DNA from: Gp13-AA77 sp035946575
GTDB lineage: Bacteria; Acidobacteriota; Terriglobia; UBA7540
Assembly: GCA_035946575.1 (NCBI GenBank)
Contig: DASYZG010000072.1
Coordinates: 62,001-126,000 of the forward strand
Length of the DNA stretch: 64,000 bases
Direction: 5' to 3'
Part shown: positions 1-8,217 of the stretch, in pieces
Numbering within the stretch: position 1 is the first letter of the stretch
Layout: each line of letters begins with the position of its first letter
The notes under the pieces: generated by a model
Databases searched by the model: none
What the model was told of the DNA's origin: nothing
What the model saw: only the letters and a program-made list of their open reading frames with translations
Made by a program: the position numbers and the translations under genes

Positions 1-99
1 CTCCATGCTCTTTTCGAGGTAAGCCCCGGTGGCCTCCGGTCGGGGTTGGCACACTATAGCACTGAATATCCCTCTGGTTGTCCCGATCAGAAGTCAGCT

Positions 100-1209
100 T
101 CACTTCAGGTGGGCGGCGAAAAAGGCAAGGGCGAGATTGTTGGCGCGCGCGTGCACGGCGTCGCGATTCACGCCGGGCGCGTCGGTGCAAAGCAAAGGCA
201 GGCGCTTGCGGCCCGCGTCGGCGCAGGAATCGAGGAAGTTGTAGTGCGCCACACCGCCGGGCAGGATAACGAGCTTCGCGCCGGGAATATGCGCGGCGAA
301 GTAGCGCGCGCTCGAGGCCAGGGGCACGTTCTGATCGCTCGCGCCGGCCACGATCTCCACGGGAATCGCGATCTTCTCGAGGCTTGCGGATGTGAATGCC
401 GGGCCGAGCGCCGGGGCCAGGGCGAAGGCGGCTCTTACGCGCGGATCGCGGTAGGAATCGCCCGCCTGGCGGAGCGCGGCCTGGAACGCGGGATCGGTGT
501 CATGGAGCCTGCTGAACTGCGCGATGAGATCGGGAAACTCCGGCGGGCTCTTGCAGATCGCGTCGGCGCGCGGCGACTTGCAGAAGGCCAGAAAGCCGTC
601 CACGTCGGTGATGCCGCCCGCGATCTCGATCATGGTGTAGCCGCCGAGCGAGAATCCCTCGGCGCCGATGCGGTGCCGGTCGATGCGGTCGCCGAAAGTG
701 GAATCGGAGAGCATCCGGTCGATCACCACGCTCAGGTCGCGCGCGCGTTCCCACCATTCGGAGAAGCCCGGCGCCGTGTAGGCTTCCGTGGCGTTGTTGC
801 CGGGATGATTCACCGCGGCCGCGATGTAGCCGTGGGCGGCGAGCGCGGTGCCGATCCAGGCGATGCTGAGCGCGGATCCGCCCGTGCCGTGCGAGAGCAC
901 GATCAGCGGGAACTTGGCCGGCGCCTTGGCCGGCGGCGCCTCCGGCGCGGCCTTGCCGGCGCTGAACAGTGGACTCTGCGGCGGACCGATCCACTGCGGT
1001 TTCTCAACCGCGGCGGCGTCCGCCGGATACCAGATCACGGTGGTGAGGGCGTGCGTGGCCGCGCCGCGCCAGTCGTACTCATCCACGGTGAAGGTGCGAT
1101 TCTGCACTCCGACCTTGGGTCGCGCTCCGCTTTGCGCCTGAGCCATGCCGGTCAGCACCGCTGCCGCCAGCACCGCGGTAATCCGCCTCATCGATACGCT
1201 CCGAATCAT
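100..1209 (-). CDS. secreted alpha/beta hydrolase (dienelactone hydrolase / PAF-acetylhydrolase-like)
   Basis: Predicted 369-residue exported serine hydrolase of unknown substrate. Residues 1-26 form a signal peptide (basic start, hydrophobic ITAVLAAAVLTGMAQAQ). The core shows the oxyanion-type HGTGG at about 107-111, the nucleophile elbow GFSLGG with Ser187, and a late His in GVAHYNF near the C-terminus. The ATG at 1209 is preferred because GAGGAG lies just upstream; a second in-frame ATG at 1191 would also keep the signal peptide. It lies 66 bp downstream of phzF on the same strand and is probably the last gene of the ridA-phzF operon. Fold assignment is firm; substrate is not known. Confidence 0.8.
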   Translation of the reverse strand: MIRSVSMRRITAVLAAAVLTGMAQAQSGARPKVGVQNRTFTVDEYDWRGAATHALTTVIWYPADAAAVEKPQWIGPPQSPLFSAGKAAPEAPPAKAPAKFPLIVLSHGTGGSALSIAWIGTALAAHGYIAAAVNHPGNNATEAYTAPGFSEWWERARDLSVVIDRMLSDSTFGDRIDRHRIGAEGFSLGGYTMIEIAGGITDVDGFLAFCKSPRADAICKSPPEFPDLIAQFSRLHDTDPAFQAALRQAGDSYRDPRVRAAFALAPALGPAFTSASLEKIAIPVEIVAGASDQNVPLASSARYFAAHIPGAKLVILPGGVAHYNFLDSCADAGRKRLPLLCTDAPGVNRDAVHARANNLALAFFAAHLK

Positions 1210-1229
1210 CGCGCTCCTCGCGGGGTCCC

Positions 1230-1270
1230 GTACGGTGTCCCGCACGGGCAGTACGGTGTCCCGCACGGGC
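1230..1270. repeat. two-copy tandem repeat, 21-bp period
   Basis: Two perfect 20-bp copies beginning GTACGGTGTCCC sit at 1230-1249 and 1251-1270, in the gap between phzF and the hydrolase gene. The second copy overlaps the gap end next to the phzF stop. Function unknown. Confidence 0.8.
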
Positions 1271-1275
1271 CGGTC

Positions 1276-2205
1276 TTAAACCTGCCCCGGCATCTCCGAC
1301 GGCCCGGCGCGCAGCGTCGCCTCGATCACGGGCGTGACGTGCCCGCCGACGTCGATGCCATCGGCGCCGTTCGGGCCCCGGACATGGACGTGCAGCAAGC
1401 TGCGTCGGCCCATCTTTGTCCCTTGCTCGCTGACGAAGCGTGTGCCCGCCGCGCTCGAGACGAGCTTGTTCTGCATCATGAACGCGGCCAGCGGACCTGT
1501 GGCGCTTCCCGTGGCGGGATCTTCAAACACACCGTGCTCGGGCGCGAACATGCGGGAATACGCGCCTTCGGGCGTGGGCGCGAAGACGAAGACGCAGAGC
1601 GGCTCGGGAAATCCGGCCTTGAACTCGGCCAGGGTGCGCAGATCGGGCACGCTGGCGCGATCGACGGCCGCTTTGCCGCGCACCGGAATGAACACCGTGG
1701 GATTGCCGGCGCTGAAGATCTGGGGCGTGACTTCCAGCACGTCGGCTCGATCAAGGCCCACGAGCCGCGAGCAAGCCGCGCCCTCGAACGTCGGGCCGGG
1801 ACGAATCGGCGGCGTGCGCAACCAGATCATCGGACGGTTGCTTGTCGCGGGCGAGGGCGGGTCGACGCGAATCGGCACCGGGCCGACCTTCTCTTCGAGC
1901 GTGAAACGAGCGCTGCCTCGCGGCACGATGCCTTCGTCGAGCAGCACGAAGCTGGTCCCGACGGTAGGATGTCCGGCGAATGCCATCTCGAAATTCGGCG
2001 TGAAGATTCGCACGCGCGCGTCGCAGTCGGGGCGCGCCGGCGGCAGCACAAACGTGGTCTCCGAGAGGTTGAGTTCCCGGGCGATGCGCTGCATCGTGGC
2101 CTCCCCGATCCCCGCGGCATCGGGGAAGACCGCCAGCGGATTGCCCTCAAAAGCATTCAGAGTGAAGACGTCCACCACGCGGTAGCGATATGAACGCGCG
2201 CTCAC
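1276..2205 (-). CDS. PhzF family isomerase/epimerase-like protein
   Basis: 309-residue member of the PhzF (diaminopimelate-epimerase fold) family. The N-terminus reads VDVFTLNAFEGNPLAVF, typical of the family, and NLSETTFV carries the general acid/base Glu at about residue 49 (Glu45 in Pseudomonas PhzF). The second half contains the DPATGSATGPLA turn that closes the active site. I place the start at the GTG at 2205 because GGAGG precedes it and because its GTGA overlaps the ridA stop by 4 bp, suggesting translational coupling. Upstream in-frame sequence is ridA antisense-frame noise. No phenazine genes are nearby, so a generic metabolite isomerase role is more likely than phenazine synthesis. 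Confidence 0.88.
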   Translation of the reverse strand: MSARSYRYRVVDVFTLNAFEGNPLAVFPDAAGIGEATMQRIARELNLSETTFVLPPARPDCDARVRIFTPNFEMAFAGHPTVGTSFVLLDEGIVPRGSARFTLEEKVGPVPIRVDPPSPATSNRPMIWLRTPPIRPGPTFEGAACSRLVGLDRADVLEVTPQIFSAGNPTVFIPVRGKAAVDRASVPDLRTLAEFKAGFPEPLCVFVFAPTPEGAYSRMFAPEHGVFEDPATGSATGPLAAFMMQNKLVSSAAGTRFVSEQGTKMGRRSLLHVHVRGPNGADGIDVGGHVTPVIEATLRAGPSEMPGQV

Positions 2206-2657
2206 GCGACCTCCGCGATCAATTCGATCTCCACGCAGGCGCCAAGCGGAATCTGCGCCACGCCGAAGGCGCTGCGCGCGTGCGTTCCGATGGTCCCGAA
2301 CACCTCGCCCAGCAGTTCCGAGGCGCCGTTCGCCACCAGGTGCTGCTCGGTGAAACCCGCGTCGCTGTTCACCAGCGCCACGAGCTTGACGATGCGCCGC
2401 ACCTGGTTGAGATCGCCGGCGGCCGCCTGCAGCGTGCCCATCAGGTCGATGGCGATCGACCGTGCCGCCTGCCTGCCCTCCTCGGTCGACATCCCGGCGC
2501 CGAGTTGTCCGCGCCACGGCTTGCCCTCTTTCTTGGCGATATGGCCCGAGATAAAGACCAGGTTGCCGGTGCGCACGAAGGAAACGTAGGCCGCTGCCGG
2601 TGTGGCCGGCTTTGGCAGCAAGATCTTCAGCTCCTTGAGCTTGTCGTAGACGGACAT
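2202..2657 (-). CDS. RidA/YjgF family enamine/imine deaminase
   Basis: 151-residue RidA-superfamily protein. RidA proteins hydrolyse reactive enamine/imine intermediates such as 2-aminoacrylate released by PLP enzymes. The family signature near the C-terminus is present (THARSAFGVAQIPLGACVEI) with the substrate-carboxylate-binding Arg at 128. The N-terminal extension (about 20 residues more than the 128-residue E. coli protein) places it in the longer YjgF-like subgroup, where deaminase activity is not always shown. First gene of an operon with phzF (4-bp overlap). Confidence 0.88.
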   Translation of the reverse strand: MSVYDKLKELKILLPKPATPAAAYVSFVRTGNLVFISGHIAKKEGKPWRGQLGAGMSTEEGRQAARSIAIDLMGTLQAAAGDLNQVRRIVKLVALVNSDAGFTEQHLVANGASELLGEVFGTIGTHARSAFGVAQIPLGACVEIELIAEVA

Positions 2658-2917
2658 CGGGCCTCCTCCCCTAAGCGCCGGCGCCGTAACGGTGCGGCGC
2701 GGCCGGCGATTGTCGCAAACCCATGGCGACGCCGAACCATTATAGTTCGTTCGCCTGGTTATCTGAGGCGCCGTTGCCTAACAATGCTAGATGCGCGCGG
2801 ACGGCTGTACATTTCGCGGGCATCTGCGCTAGTCTCGTTACTTATTTGCCAAACTGCTGCCGCGCTTCGCGAACCCGGTGCGAGGCCCCGGGAAGGCGAC
2901 GCGCGTAAGGTGTATCG
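2658..2917. other. divergent intergenic region ridA / proB
   Basis: 260 bp separating ridA (minus) from proB (plus). It must carry both promoters. The proB-proximal half is relatively AT-rich, but I cannot assign a convincing -35/-10 pair. No hairpin or riboswitch is recognised. Confidence 0.5.
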
Positions 2918-3673
2918 ATGCGAGTAGTGGTGAAGATCGGAACCGGCCTGATCGCGCCCGGCGGGCGTCTGGACGCGGCCTGGATGCGGTCGCTGGTGGA
3001 CCAGTTCGACTTGACCCAGCATGAGTACGTGCTGGTCAGTTCGGGCGCCATCGCCTGCGGCATGACGTCGCTCGGCATCAACAGCAAGCTGCGCAAGCTC
3101 GACCTGATGCAGGCCTCGGCGGCGGTGGGCCAGAGCCAGTTGATGCACACCTACGAGCGCCTGTTCTTCGGCAAGAAACTCGTGGCGCAGCTGCTGCTTT
3201 CGAGCGACGATTTCTCTTCGAGCGTGCGCTATCGCAACCTGTGCAGCACCCTCGATCGGCTGCTCGGCATGAAAGTGCTGCCCATCGTCAACGAGAACGA
3301 CAGCGTCTCCGTGCGGGAACTCGAAGGCGCCTTCGGCGACAACGACGAGTTGAGCGCGCTGGTGGCGGCCGCGGTGCAGGCCGACTGGCTGGTCCTGCTC
3401 ACCAACGTCGACGGGTTCTACCACAGCAACGGCCACGGCAAGCCCCAATTGCTGCGCGTGATCAAGCGCGTCACGCCGGAACTCGAGGCGAGTTGCGGCG
3501 CCAAAAGCGCGCTCGGGCGCGGCGGGATGCGGTCGAAGCTGCGGGCGGCGCTGCGCGCGACCGCCTCGGGAATCCACGTGGGCATCGCCAATGGCACGGA
3601 GCCCGGCGTGATCCCTCTGGTGCTGGAGCGCAGGGTCGGCACCTACTTCCCGCCGCTCAAGGTGAAGGAATGA
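2918..3673 (+). CDS. proB: glutamate 5-kinase, short form without PUA domain
   Basis: 251-residue cytoplasmic glutamate 5-kinase, which phosphorylates L-glutamate to gamma-glutamyl phosphate, the first step of proline synthesis. It opens with the kinase motif VVVKIGTGLI, followed by VSSGAIACGM, the glutamate-binding loop IVNENDSVSV, FGDNDELSALVA and the lysine-bearing GRGGMRSKLRAA. The protein ends after the amino-acid-kinase domain. The C-terminal PUA domain of the about 367-residue E. coli enzyme is absent, as in other short bacterial ProB proteins. Its stop overlaps the proA start (ATGA), consistent with the channelling ProB-ProA complex that protects the labile intermediate. Confidence 0.93.
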   Translation: MRVVVKIGTGLIAPGGRLDAAWMRSLVDQFDLTQHEYVLVSSGAIACGMTSLGINSKLRKLDLMQASAAVGQSQLMHTYERLFFGKKLVAQLLLSSDDFSSSVRYRNLCSTLDRLLGMKVLPIVNENDSVSVRELEGAFGDNDELSALVAAAVQADWLVLLTNVDGFYHSNGHGKPQLLRVIKRVTPELEASCGAKSALGRGGMRSKLRAALRATASGIHVGIANGTEPGVIPLVLERRVGTYFPPLKVKE

Positions 3674-4938
3674 GCACGCTGACAACGCCGGCCGCCGCCG
3701 CTTCGCTGACCACCGCGGAGAAGCTGGCGCGGGCGCGGCAGGCTGCGCCGCAGGTGGCGCGGCTTTCATCGGAGGAGAAGAACTCGATCCTGCGCGCCAT
3801 GGCCGCCGCCATCCGGGACAACGGCGGGCGGATTATGGAAGCGAATCACGCGGATCTTGCGGCGCGTGACCTGCGCGCCTCGAGCCGCGACCGGCTGCTG
3901 CTGAATCCGAAGCGCCTGGGTGACCTGGGGGATGCGATCCAGGCCGTGATCGGCCTGCCCGATCCGGTCGGCCAGGTGCTTGAGCAATGGACGCGTCCGA
4001 ACGGCCTCGAGATCCGGAGGATTCGCGTGCCGCTGGGCGTGGTCGGCGTGATCTACGAGTCGCGTCCCAACGTCACCGTGGACGCAATCGTGCTCGCGTT
4101 CAAGGCCGGCAATGCCGTGGTGCTGCGCGGCGGGCGCGAGGCCGCCCGCACCAACGAGTGCCTGGTCGATCTTCTCAGCCGCACGCCGGGTCTTCCCGAG
4201 GGCGCAGTCGAGCTGCTCGATTCGACCTCGCGGGATTCGGTCGATGAGCTGCTGCGGGCGCGCGGTCTGGTGGACGTGATCGTGCCGCGCGGCGGCGCCG
4301 ACCTGATCAACCGCGTGGTGGACACGGCGCGCGTCCCGGTGATCGAGACCGGCGCCGGAAATTGCCACGTCTACGTGGACGACGAGGCCGACCTGGATCT
4401 TGCGGATCGCGTGGTGATCAACGCCAAGGTGCAGCGCCCGTCGGTTTGCAACGCGGCGGAGAAGTTGCTCGTCCATCGCGGCATCGCGGCCGCCTACCTG
4501 CCGCGCATCGTCCGCAAGCTGCAGGAAGCGGGCGTGGAAGTCCGCGGCGACGAGCAGACGCGGCGCCTCGCCTCCGGTCTCGACGTGCGCGCGGCCGAGC
4601 CCGAGGACTGGTTCACCGAATACAACGCCCTGATCATGGCGGTCGCCGTGGTGGACGATCTCGACGCCGCCATCGGGCACATCAGCCGCCACTCGACGTC
4701 GCACTCGGAGGCCATCATCACCCGCAACGAGGAGCGCGCGCGCGCGTTTCTGGCGCGCGTCGATTCCGCCGCGGTCTACTGGAACGCCTCCACCCGCTTC
4801 ACGGACGGCGGCGAATTCGGCTTCGGCGCCGAGATGGGCATCAGCACCCAGAAGCTGCACTGCCGCGGGCCCTTCGCCCTCCAGGAACTCACGTCCGTCA
4901 AGTACCAGGTGATCGGGACGGGCCAGATCCGCGCTTGA
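3670..4938 (+). CDS. proA: gamma-glutamyl phosphate reductase
   Basis: 422-residue NADPH-dependent reductase that converts gamma-glutamyl phosphate to glutamate semialdehyde in proline synthesis. Family landmarks are GVIYESRPNVTVDA, IETGAGNCHVYVD and the catalytic cysteine loop QRPSVCNAAEKLLVH with Cys260. The C-terminal segment DGGEFGFGAEMGISTQKLH is the ALDH-like dimer/cofactor region. The ATG at 3670 overlaps the proB stop by 4 bp. Length matches E. coli ProA (417). The start downstream of proB is unambiguous because the frame upstream is antisense-like noise inside proB. Confidence 0.96.
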   Translation: MSTLTTPAAAASLTTAEKLARARQAAPQVARLSSEEKNSILRAMAAAIRDNGGRIMEANHADLAARDLRASSRDRLLLNPKRLGDLGDAIQAVIGLPDPVGQVLEQWTRPNGLEIRRIRVPLGVVGVIYESRPNVTVDAIVLAFKAGNAVVLRGGREAARTNECLVDLLSRTPGLPEGAVELLDSTSRDSVDELLRARGLVDVIVPRGGADLINRVVDTARVPVIETGAGNCHVYVDDEADLDLADRVVINAKVQRPSVCNAAEKLLVHRGIAAAYLPRIVRKLQEAGVEVRGDEQTRRLASGLDVRAAEPEDWFTEYNALIMAVAVVDDLDAAIGHISRHSTSHSEAIITRNEERARAFLARVDSAAVYWNASTRFTDGGEFGFGAEMGISTQKLHCRGPFALQELTSVKYQVIGTGQIRA

Positions 4939-4982
4939 AGCGCGCTTCTTAGTGAGGATGGCGGAACACGGTGACGACGTCT

Positions 4983-5060
4983 GCTGTAGCGGCGCTCTAT
5001 GAGCGCCCGTTCTCCTGAAGCTGCGCTGAGAGGCCGGCGCTCATCGAGCGCCGCTACAGC
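4983..5060. repeat. REPIN-like inverted pair of GTAG-headed hairpins
   Basis: Two 25-bp arms, 4983-5007 and 5036-5060, are inverted copies with one mismatch and a 28-bp spacer. Each arm holds GTAGC followed by its own hairpin (stem GGCGCTC/GAGCGCC, 3-nt loop), the layout of REP units. It lies between the proA stop and the mutase gene and could also end proBA transcription. Related pairs occur at 39510-39579 and 60597-60668. Confidence 0.75.
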
Positions 5061-5139
5061 AAACGCGCGTCAGGCCCGCGCCCGCGGGAGTCCAGCCTTC
5101 GTTGACTTTTCCGCGGCGATACGCTGCAATTGAACCGTA

Positions 5140-6837
5140 ATGAACAAAGACAACGTAGCGGTAATCCCGGGCGCTGCTGAGACTTCCGGGGAGCGGCGCG
5201 CCGCCGCCAGGCCTCGTCCGCAAGACAGCCCGGGCAGGGAACCGGCCGCAGCGCCGGGCGAATTCACCACGCTCTCCGGCGTGCCCATCGAGCGCCTGTA
5301 CACGGCGGACGATCTCGCGGACTTCGACTACCAGCGCGACCTCGGCGATCCGGGCGACTATCCTTTCACGCGCGGCATTCACCGCACTCTGTATCGCGGC
5401 AAGCTCTGGACCATGCGCCAGTTCTCCGGCTTCGGCTCGCCCGAGGACACCAACGCCCGGCTCCACTACCTGCTGCAGCAGGGCCAGACCGGGCTTTCCA
5501 TCGCCTTCGACTTGCCGACGCTCATGGGCTACGACAGCGATCACCTGCTGGCCGAGGGCGAGGTTGGCAAGTGCGGCGTGGCCATCTCGTCGCTGGCGGA
5601 CATGGAGGTGCTGCTGCGCGGCCTGCCGCTCGAGCAGGTTACCACCTCCATGACCATCAATTCGCCCGCGGCCATCATCTGGGCCATGTATCTGGCCGTC
5701 GCGGAGAAGAACGGCGCCGATTGGAAGAAGATTTCCGGCACCACGCAGAACGACATCCTGAAGGAATACATCGCGCAGAAGGAATACATCTTCCCGCCCG
5801 GGCCTTCCATGCGGCTGGTGGTGGATACCATCACCTTCGGAGCGCGCGAGGTGCCGCGCTGGAATCCGATTTCGATCTCCGGCTATCACATCCGCGAAGC
5901 GGGATCGACGGCGGTGCAGGAACTGGCGTTTACGCTGCGCGACGGCATGGAATACGTGGAGTGGGTGATCCGCGCCGGCATGGACGTGGACGAGTTCGCG
6001 CCGCGTCTCAGCTTCTTCTTCAACGCCCACAACGACCTTTTTGAAGAGATCGCCAAGTATCGCGCCGCGCGCAAGGTCTGGGCGCGGGTGATGCGCGAGC
6101 GCTACGGCGCCAGGAATCCGCGCTCCTGGCTCTGCCGGTTCCACACCCAGACGGCAGGCTGCTCGCTGACGGCGCAGCAGCCTTACAACAATGTGATCCG
6201 GACCACCATCCAGGCGCTGGCCGGCGTGCTTGGCGGCACGCAGAGCCTGCACACCAATTCGCTCGACGAAGCCTGGGCGCTGCCCACCGAGTCGGCGGTC
6301 ACGCTGGCGCTGCGCACCCAGCAGGTGATCGCCCACGAGAGCGGCGTGCCCCACACGGTCGATCCGCTCGCCGGCTCCTACTTCGTGGAGAAGCTCACGC
6401 TCGATACCGAACGCGCCTGCTGGGACTACATCGAACGCATCGACGCGCTCGGCGGCATGGTGGCGGCGGTGGAGAAGGGATTCCCGCAGCGCGAAATCCA
6501 CGAGGCGGCCTACGCCTACCAGCAGCAACTCGAGCGCAAGGAGAAGATCATCGTGGGCGTGAACGATTTCGTGACCGATGAGAAGCGTCCCATCGACATT
6601 CTGGTGATCGACGAGGAGGTCGCCCATCGCCAGAACGAAAAACTCGCCGGGCTGCGCCAGACGCGCGACAACGCGCGCGTGCAATCGACGCTCGAAGCCC
6701 TGGGCAGCGCCGCCGGCACGGACAAGAATCTGATGCCGTACCTTCTCGAGTGCGTGCGCGCCTACGCGACCGTGGGAGAGATGTGCGACGTGCTGCGGGG
6801 CGTGTTCGGGACGTACGAGGAGCCGGCGTTCGGATGA
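5140..6837 (+). CDS. acyl-CoA mutase large (substrate-binding) subunit, methylmalonyl-CoA mutase family
   Basis: 565-residue TIM-barrel subunit of a B12-dependent acyl-CoA mutase. Methylmalonyl-CoA mutase interconverts methylmalonyl- and succinyl-CoA. The barrel contains WTMRQFSGFG, GLSIAFDLPTLMGYDSDH, PSMRLVVD and the active-site His250 in SISGYH. It lacks the C-terminal cobalamin domain, which is encoded by the next gene. Compared with P. shermanii MCM, the substrate-contacting Tyr89 is Phe95 here, while Arg207 is kept (Arg225). Isobutyryl-CoA mutase has Phe and Gln at these sites, so methylmalonyl-CoA is likely but not proven. The first about 40 residues are Pro/Ala-rich linker. No clear Shine-Dalgarno precedes the ATG. 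Confidence 0.9.
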   Translation: MNKDNVAVIPGAAETSGERRAAARPRPQDSPGREPAAAPGEFTTLSGVPIERLYTADDLADFDYQRDLGDPGDYPFTRGIHRTLYRGKLWTMRQFSGFGSPEDTNARLHYLLQQGQTGLSIAFDLPTLMGYDSDHLLAEGEVGKCGVAISSLADMEVLLRGLPLEQVTTSMTINSPAAIIWAMYLAVAEKNGADWKKISGTTQNDILKEYIAQKEYIFPPGPSMRLVVDTITFGAREVPRWNPISISGYHIREAGSTAVQELAFTLRDGMEYVEWVIRAGMDVDEFAPRLSFFFNAHNDLFEEIAKYRAARKVWARVMRERYGARNPRSWLCRFHTQTAGCSLTAQQPYNNVIRTTIQALAGVLGGTQSLHTNSLDEAWALPTESAVTLALRTQQVIAHESGVPHTVDPLAGSYFVEKLTLDTERACWDYIERIDALGGMVAAVEKGFPQREIHEAAYAYQQQLERKEKIIVGVNDFVTDEKRPIDILVIDEEVAHRQNEKLAGLRQTRDNARVQSTLEALGSAAGTDKNLMPYLLECVRAYATVGEMCDVLRGVFGTYEEPAFG

Positions 6838-6902
6838 GGGGAAGCCAAAATTGTTGCCGGCGGCCCCGAACCGGGGACTAAGAACTGACAACTGGTTTTC
6901 CA

Positions 6903-7310
6903 ATGGACAAGCGAATTCGAGTGCTCGTTGCCAAGCCTGGTCTCGACGGCCATGATCGTGGCGCCAAAATCGTCGCCCGCGCCCTGCGCGATGCCGGAAT
7001 GGAAGTGATCTACACCGGGCTGCGGCAGACGCCGGAGCAGATCGCGCGCGCCGCCGTACAGGAGGACGTCGACGCCATCGGCATCTCGATCCTTTCCGGC
7101 GCGCACAACACCATCGTGCCGCGCATCTGCGAACTGCTGCGTGCCGAGGGCATGACCGACGTGCTGGTGGTCGTGGGCGGCATCATTCCGGAGGAAGATA
7201 TTCCCGGCCTCAAGGCTCAAGGCGTCGCTGAGGTCTTCCAACCCGGCGCGTCCACGCAGGACATTGCGGGGTTTATCCGTCGCCGCGTCCAAGAGAGGGT
7301 GTCACGATAG
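6903..7310 (+). CDS. acyl-CoA mutase small subunit, cobalamin-binding domain
   Basis: 135-residue stand-alone B12-binding domain that completes the mutase encoded 65 bp upstream. The base-off/His-on signature is clear: KPGLDGHDRGAKIVA with cobalt-ligating His17, followed by the SILSGAH segment and the glycine-rich VVVGGIIPEEDI. The length equals the C-terminal domain of one-chain mutases. Together the two genes make a split methylmalonyl-CoA-type mutase. No epimerase or MeaB chaperone gene is seen within the window. Confidence 0.95.
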   Translation: MDKRIRVLVAKPGLDGHDRGAKIVARALRDAGMEVIYTGLRQTPEQIARAAVQEDVDAIGISILSGAHNTIVPRICELLRAEGMTDVLVVVGGIIPEEDIPGLKAQGVAEVFQPGASTQDIAGFIRRRVQERVSR

Positions 7311-7313
7311 CCC

Positions 7314-7829
7314 ATGCCGAAGCGACCGGTCAAGACCCCATTCTGCTTTGTTTCCTACTCGACCCGCGAGCCACATGTCGAGGCGTTGATTGAGTGCATC
7401 GAGATCGTCATGAGCCCACACTTCAACGTAGTGCGGACGCCGTCGGCCCTGCAAAGTGGGGCGAGCCAAAGAGATCAGATCACAACGCTCATCAAGGAAA
7501 GCAGCTTTGGGATTGTGGTTTTGGATGGGCTCAGGCCAAACGTTGTCTTTGAGTACGGTATCATGCACGGTCTTGGGAAGCCTGTTATCCTGTTGAAGGC
7601 GGAGAATGCGAGGGTTGACTTAACGAGCTTCCTCAGCGATTCCCTTGACCTGAAGATCGCACCCGTGAAACTGGACATCGACCAGCAGTTCTCTGATGTG
7701 AAGGACGTGTACTACGGCGAGTGGAGGCGCTTCGAAGTAAAGGGCACAGTCCGAAGGGTCTTGGAGGAGTACCGCAAGAAGAAGGATGAAATCACAGGTT
7801 GGGTTGAGATTCAGGAGCCAAGGTTATGA
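7314..7829 (+). CDS. TIR-like / nucleoside-deoxyribosyltransferase-fold protein, possible NAD-cleaving effector
   Basis: 171 residues, no assigned family. The first strand FCFVSYS, a helix, then SSFGIVVLDGLRPNVV, FEYGIMHG and LGKPVILL resemble TIR-like and nucleoside 2-deoxyribosyltransferase domains, where a Glu in this position (Glu80 here) attacks the N-glycosidic bond. The last 40 residues are charged and helical. The ATG is 3 bp after the mutase stop, and the stop overlaps the next start (ATGA), so the two genes are co-translated. Base composition is clearly less GC-rich than the flanking genes, which suggests acquisition. NAD-consuming defence is an inference only. Confidence 0.6.
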   Translation: MPKRPVKTPFCFVSYSTREPHVEALIECIEIVMSPHFNVVRTPSALQSGASQRDQITTLIKESSFGIVVLDGLRPNVVFEYGIMHGLGKPVILLKAENARVDLTSFLSDSLDLKIAPVKLDIDQQFSDVKDVYYGEWRRFEVKGTVRRVLEEYRKKKDEITGWVEIQEPRL

Positions 7830-8173
7830 GCAAGAGGGTTGTATACGGCAATTTTCTCAATAAGCACGTGATTGAACCGCCTCCCGGATATGTTGAATTC
7901 GCCGTCGAGATCATCCGTGAATATTCAGCCAACGAGTTCGTGGGAAAACTATACCGCAAGCTGTCGACGGGCGATTGGGTCCCGGTCGACGGTGGACGGC
8001 TGGTGGGCTACTCGTGGTACAAGCAGTTTCAGGAGAAGCGGAAGTTGCAATTTGAGATGCAAGGGTCGGGCCCTTGGAGGGTTTTACATTTTAGACTCGA
8101 GAGCGACGAGACCGGACCCTACGTCGCCGTTGCACTTCAATATGCGCACCAGCCGGTAGCTGTCGGGCAATGA
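7826..8173 (+). CDS. small unknown protein paired with TIR-like gene
   Basis: 115-residue cytoplasmic protein not recognised from any family. It lacks a signal peptide and membrane segments. The composition is aromatic-rich (YGNF, GYVEF, GYSWYKQF, PWRVLHF) with alternating hydrophobic stretches suggesting a small beta-rich fold. Its ATG overlaps the stop of the TIR-like gene, and both share the lower GC, so they appear to have arrived together. Possible roles are partner, sensor or antitoxin; nothing in the sequence decides between these. Confidence 0.6.
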   Translation: MSKRVVYGNFLNKHVIEPPPGYVEFAVEIIREYSANEFVGKLYRKLSTGDWVPVDGGRLVGYSWYKQFQEKRKLQFEMQGSGPWRVLHFRLESDETGPYVAVALQYAHQPVAVGQ

Positions 8174-8217
8174 AGCTTCGGCCGGCGGCGATCTGACCAG
8201 AAATACCTGCCAGGCTC

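Noticed and set aside
4939..5139. Cobalamin riboswitch in front of the B12-dependent mutase
   Set aside because: I looked for a B12 box and found none; the gap is filled by the GTAG-hairpin pair.
5041..6903. Long antisense frame over the mutase gene
   Set aside because: Same codon-bias artefact; no domain, and the sense strand encodes a textbook mutase.
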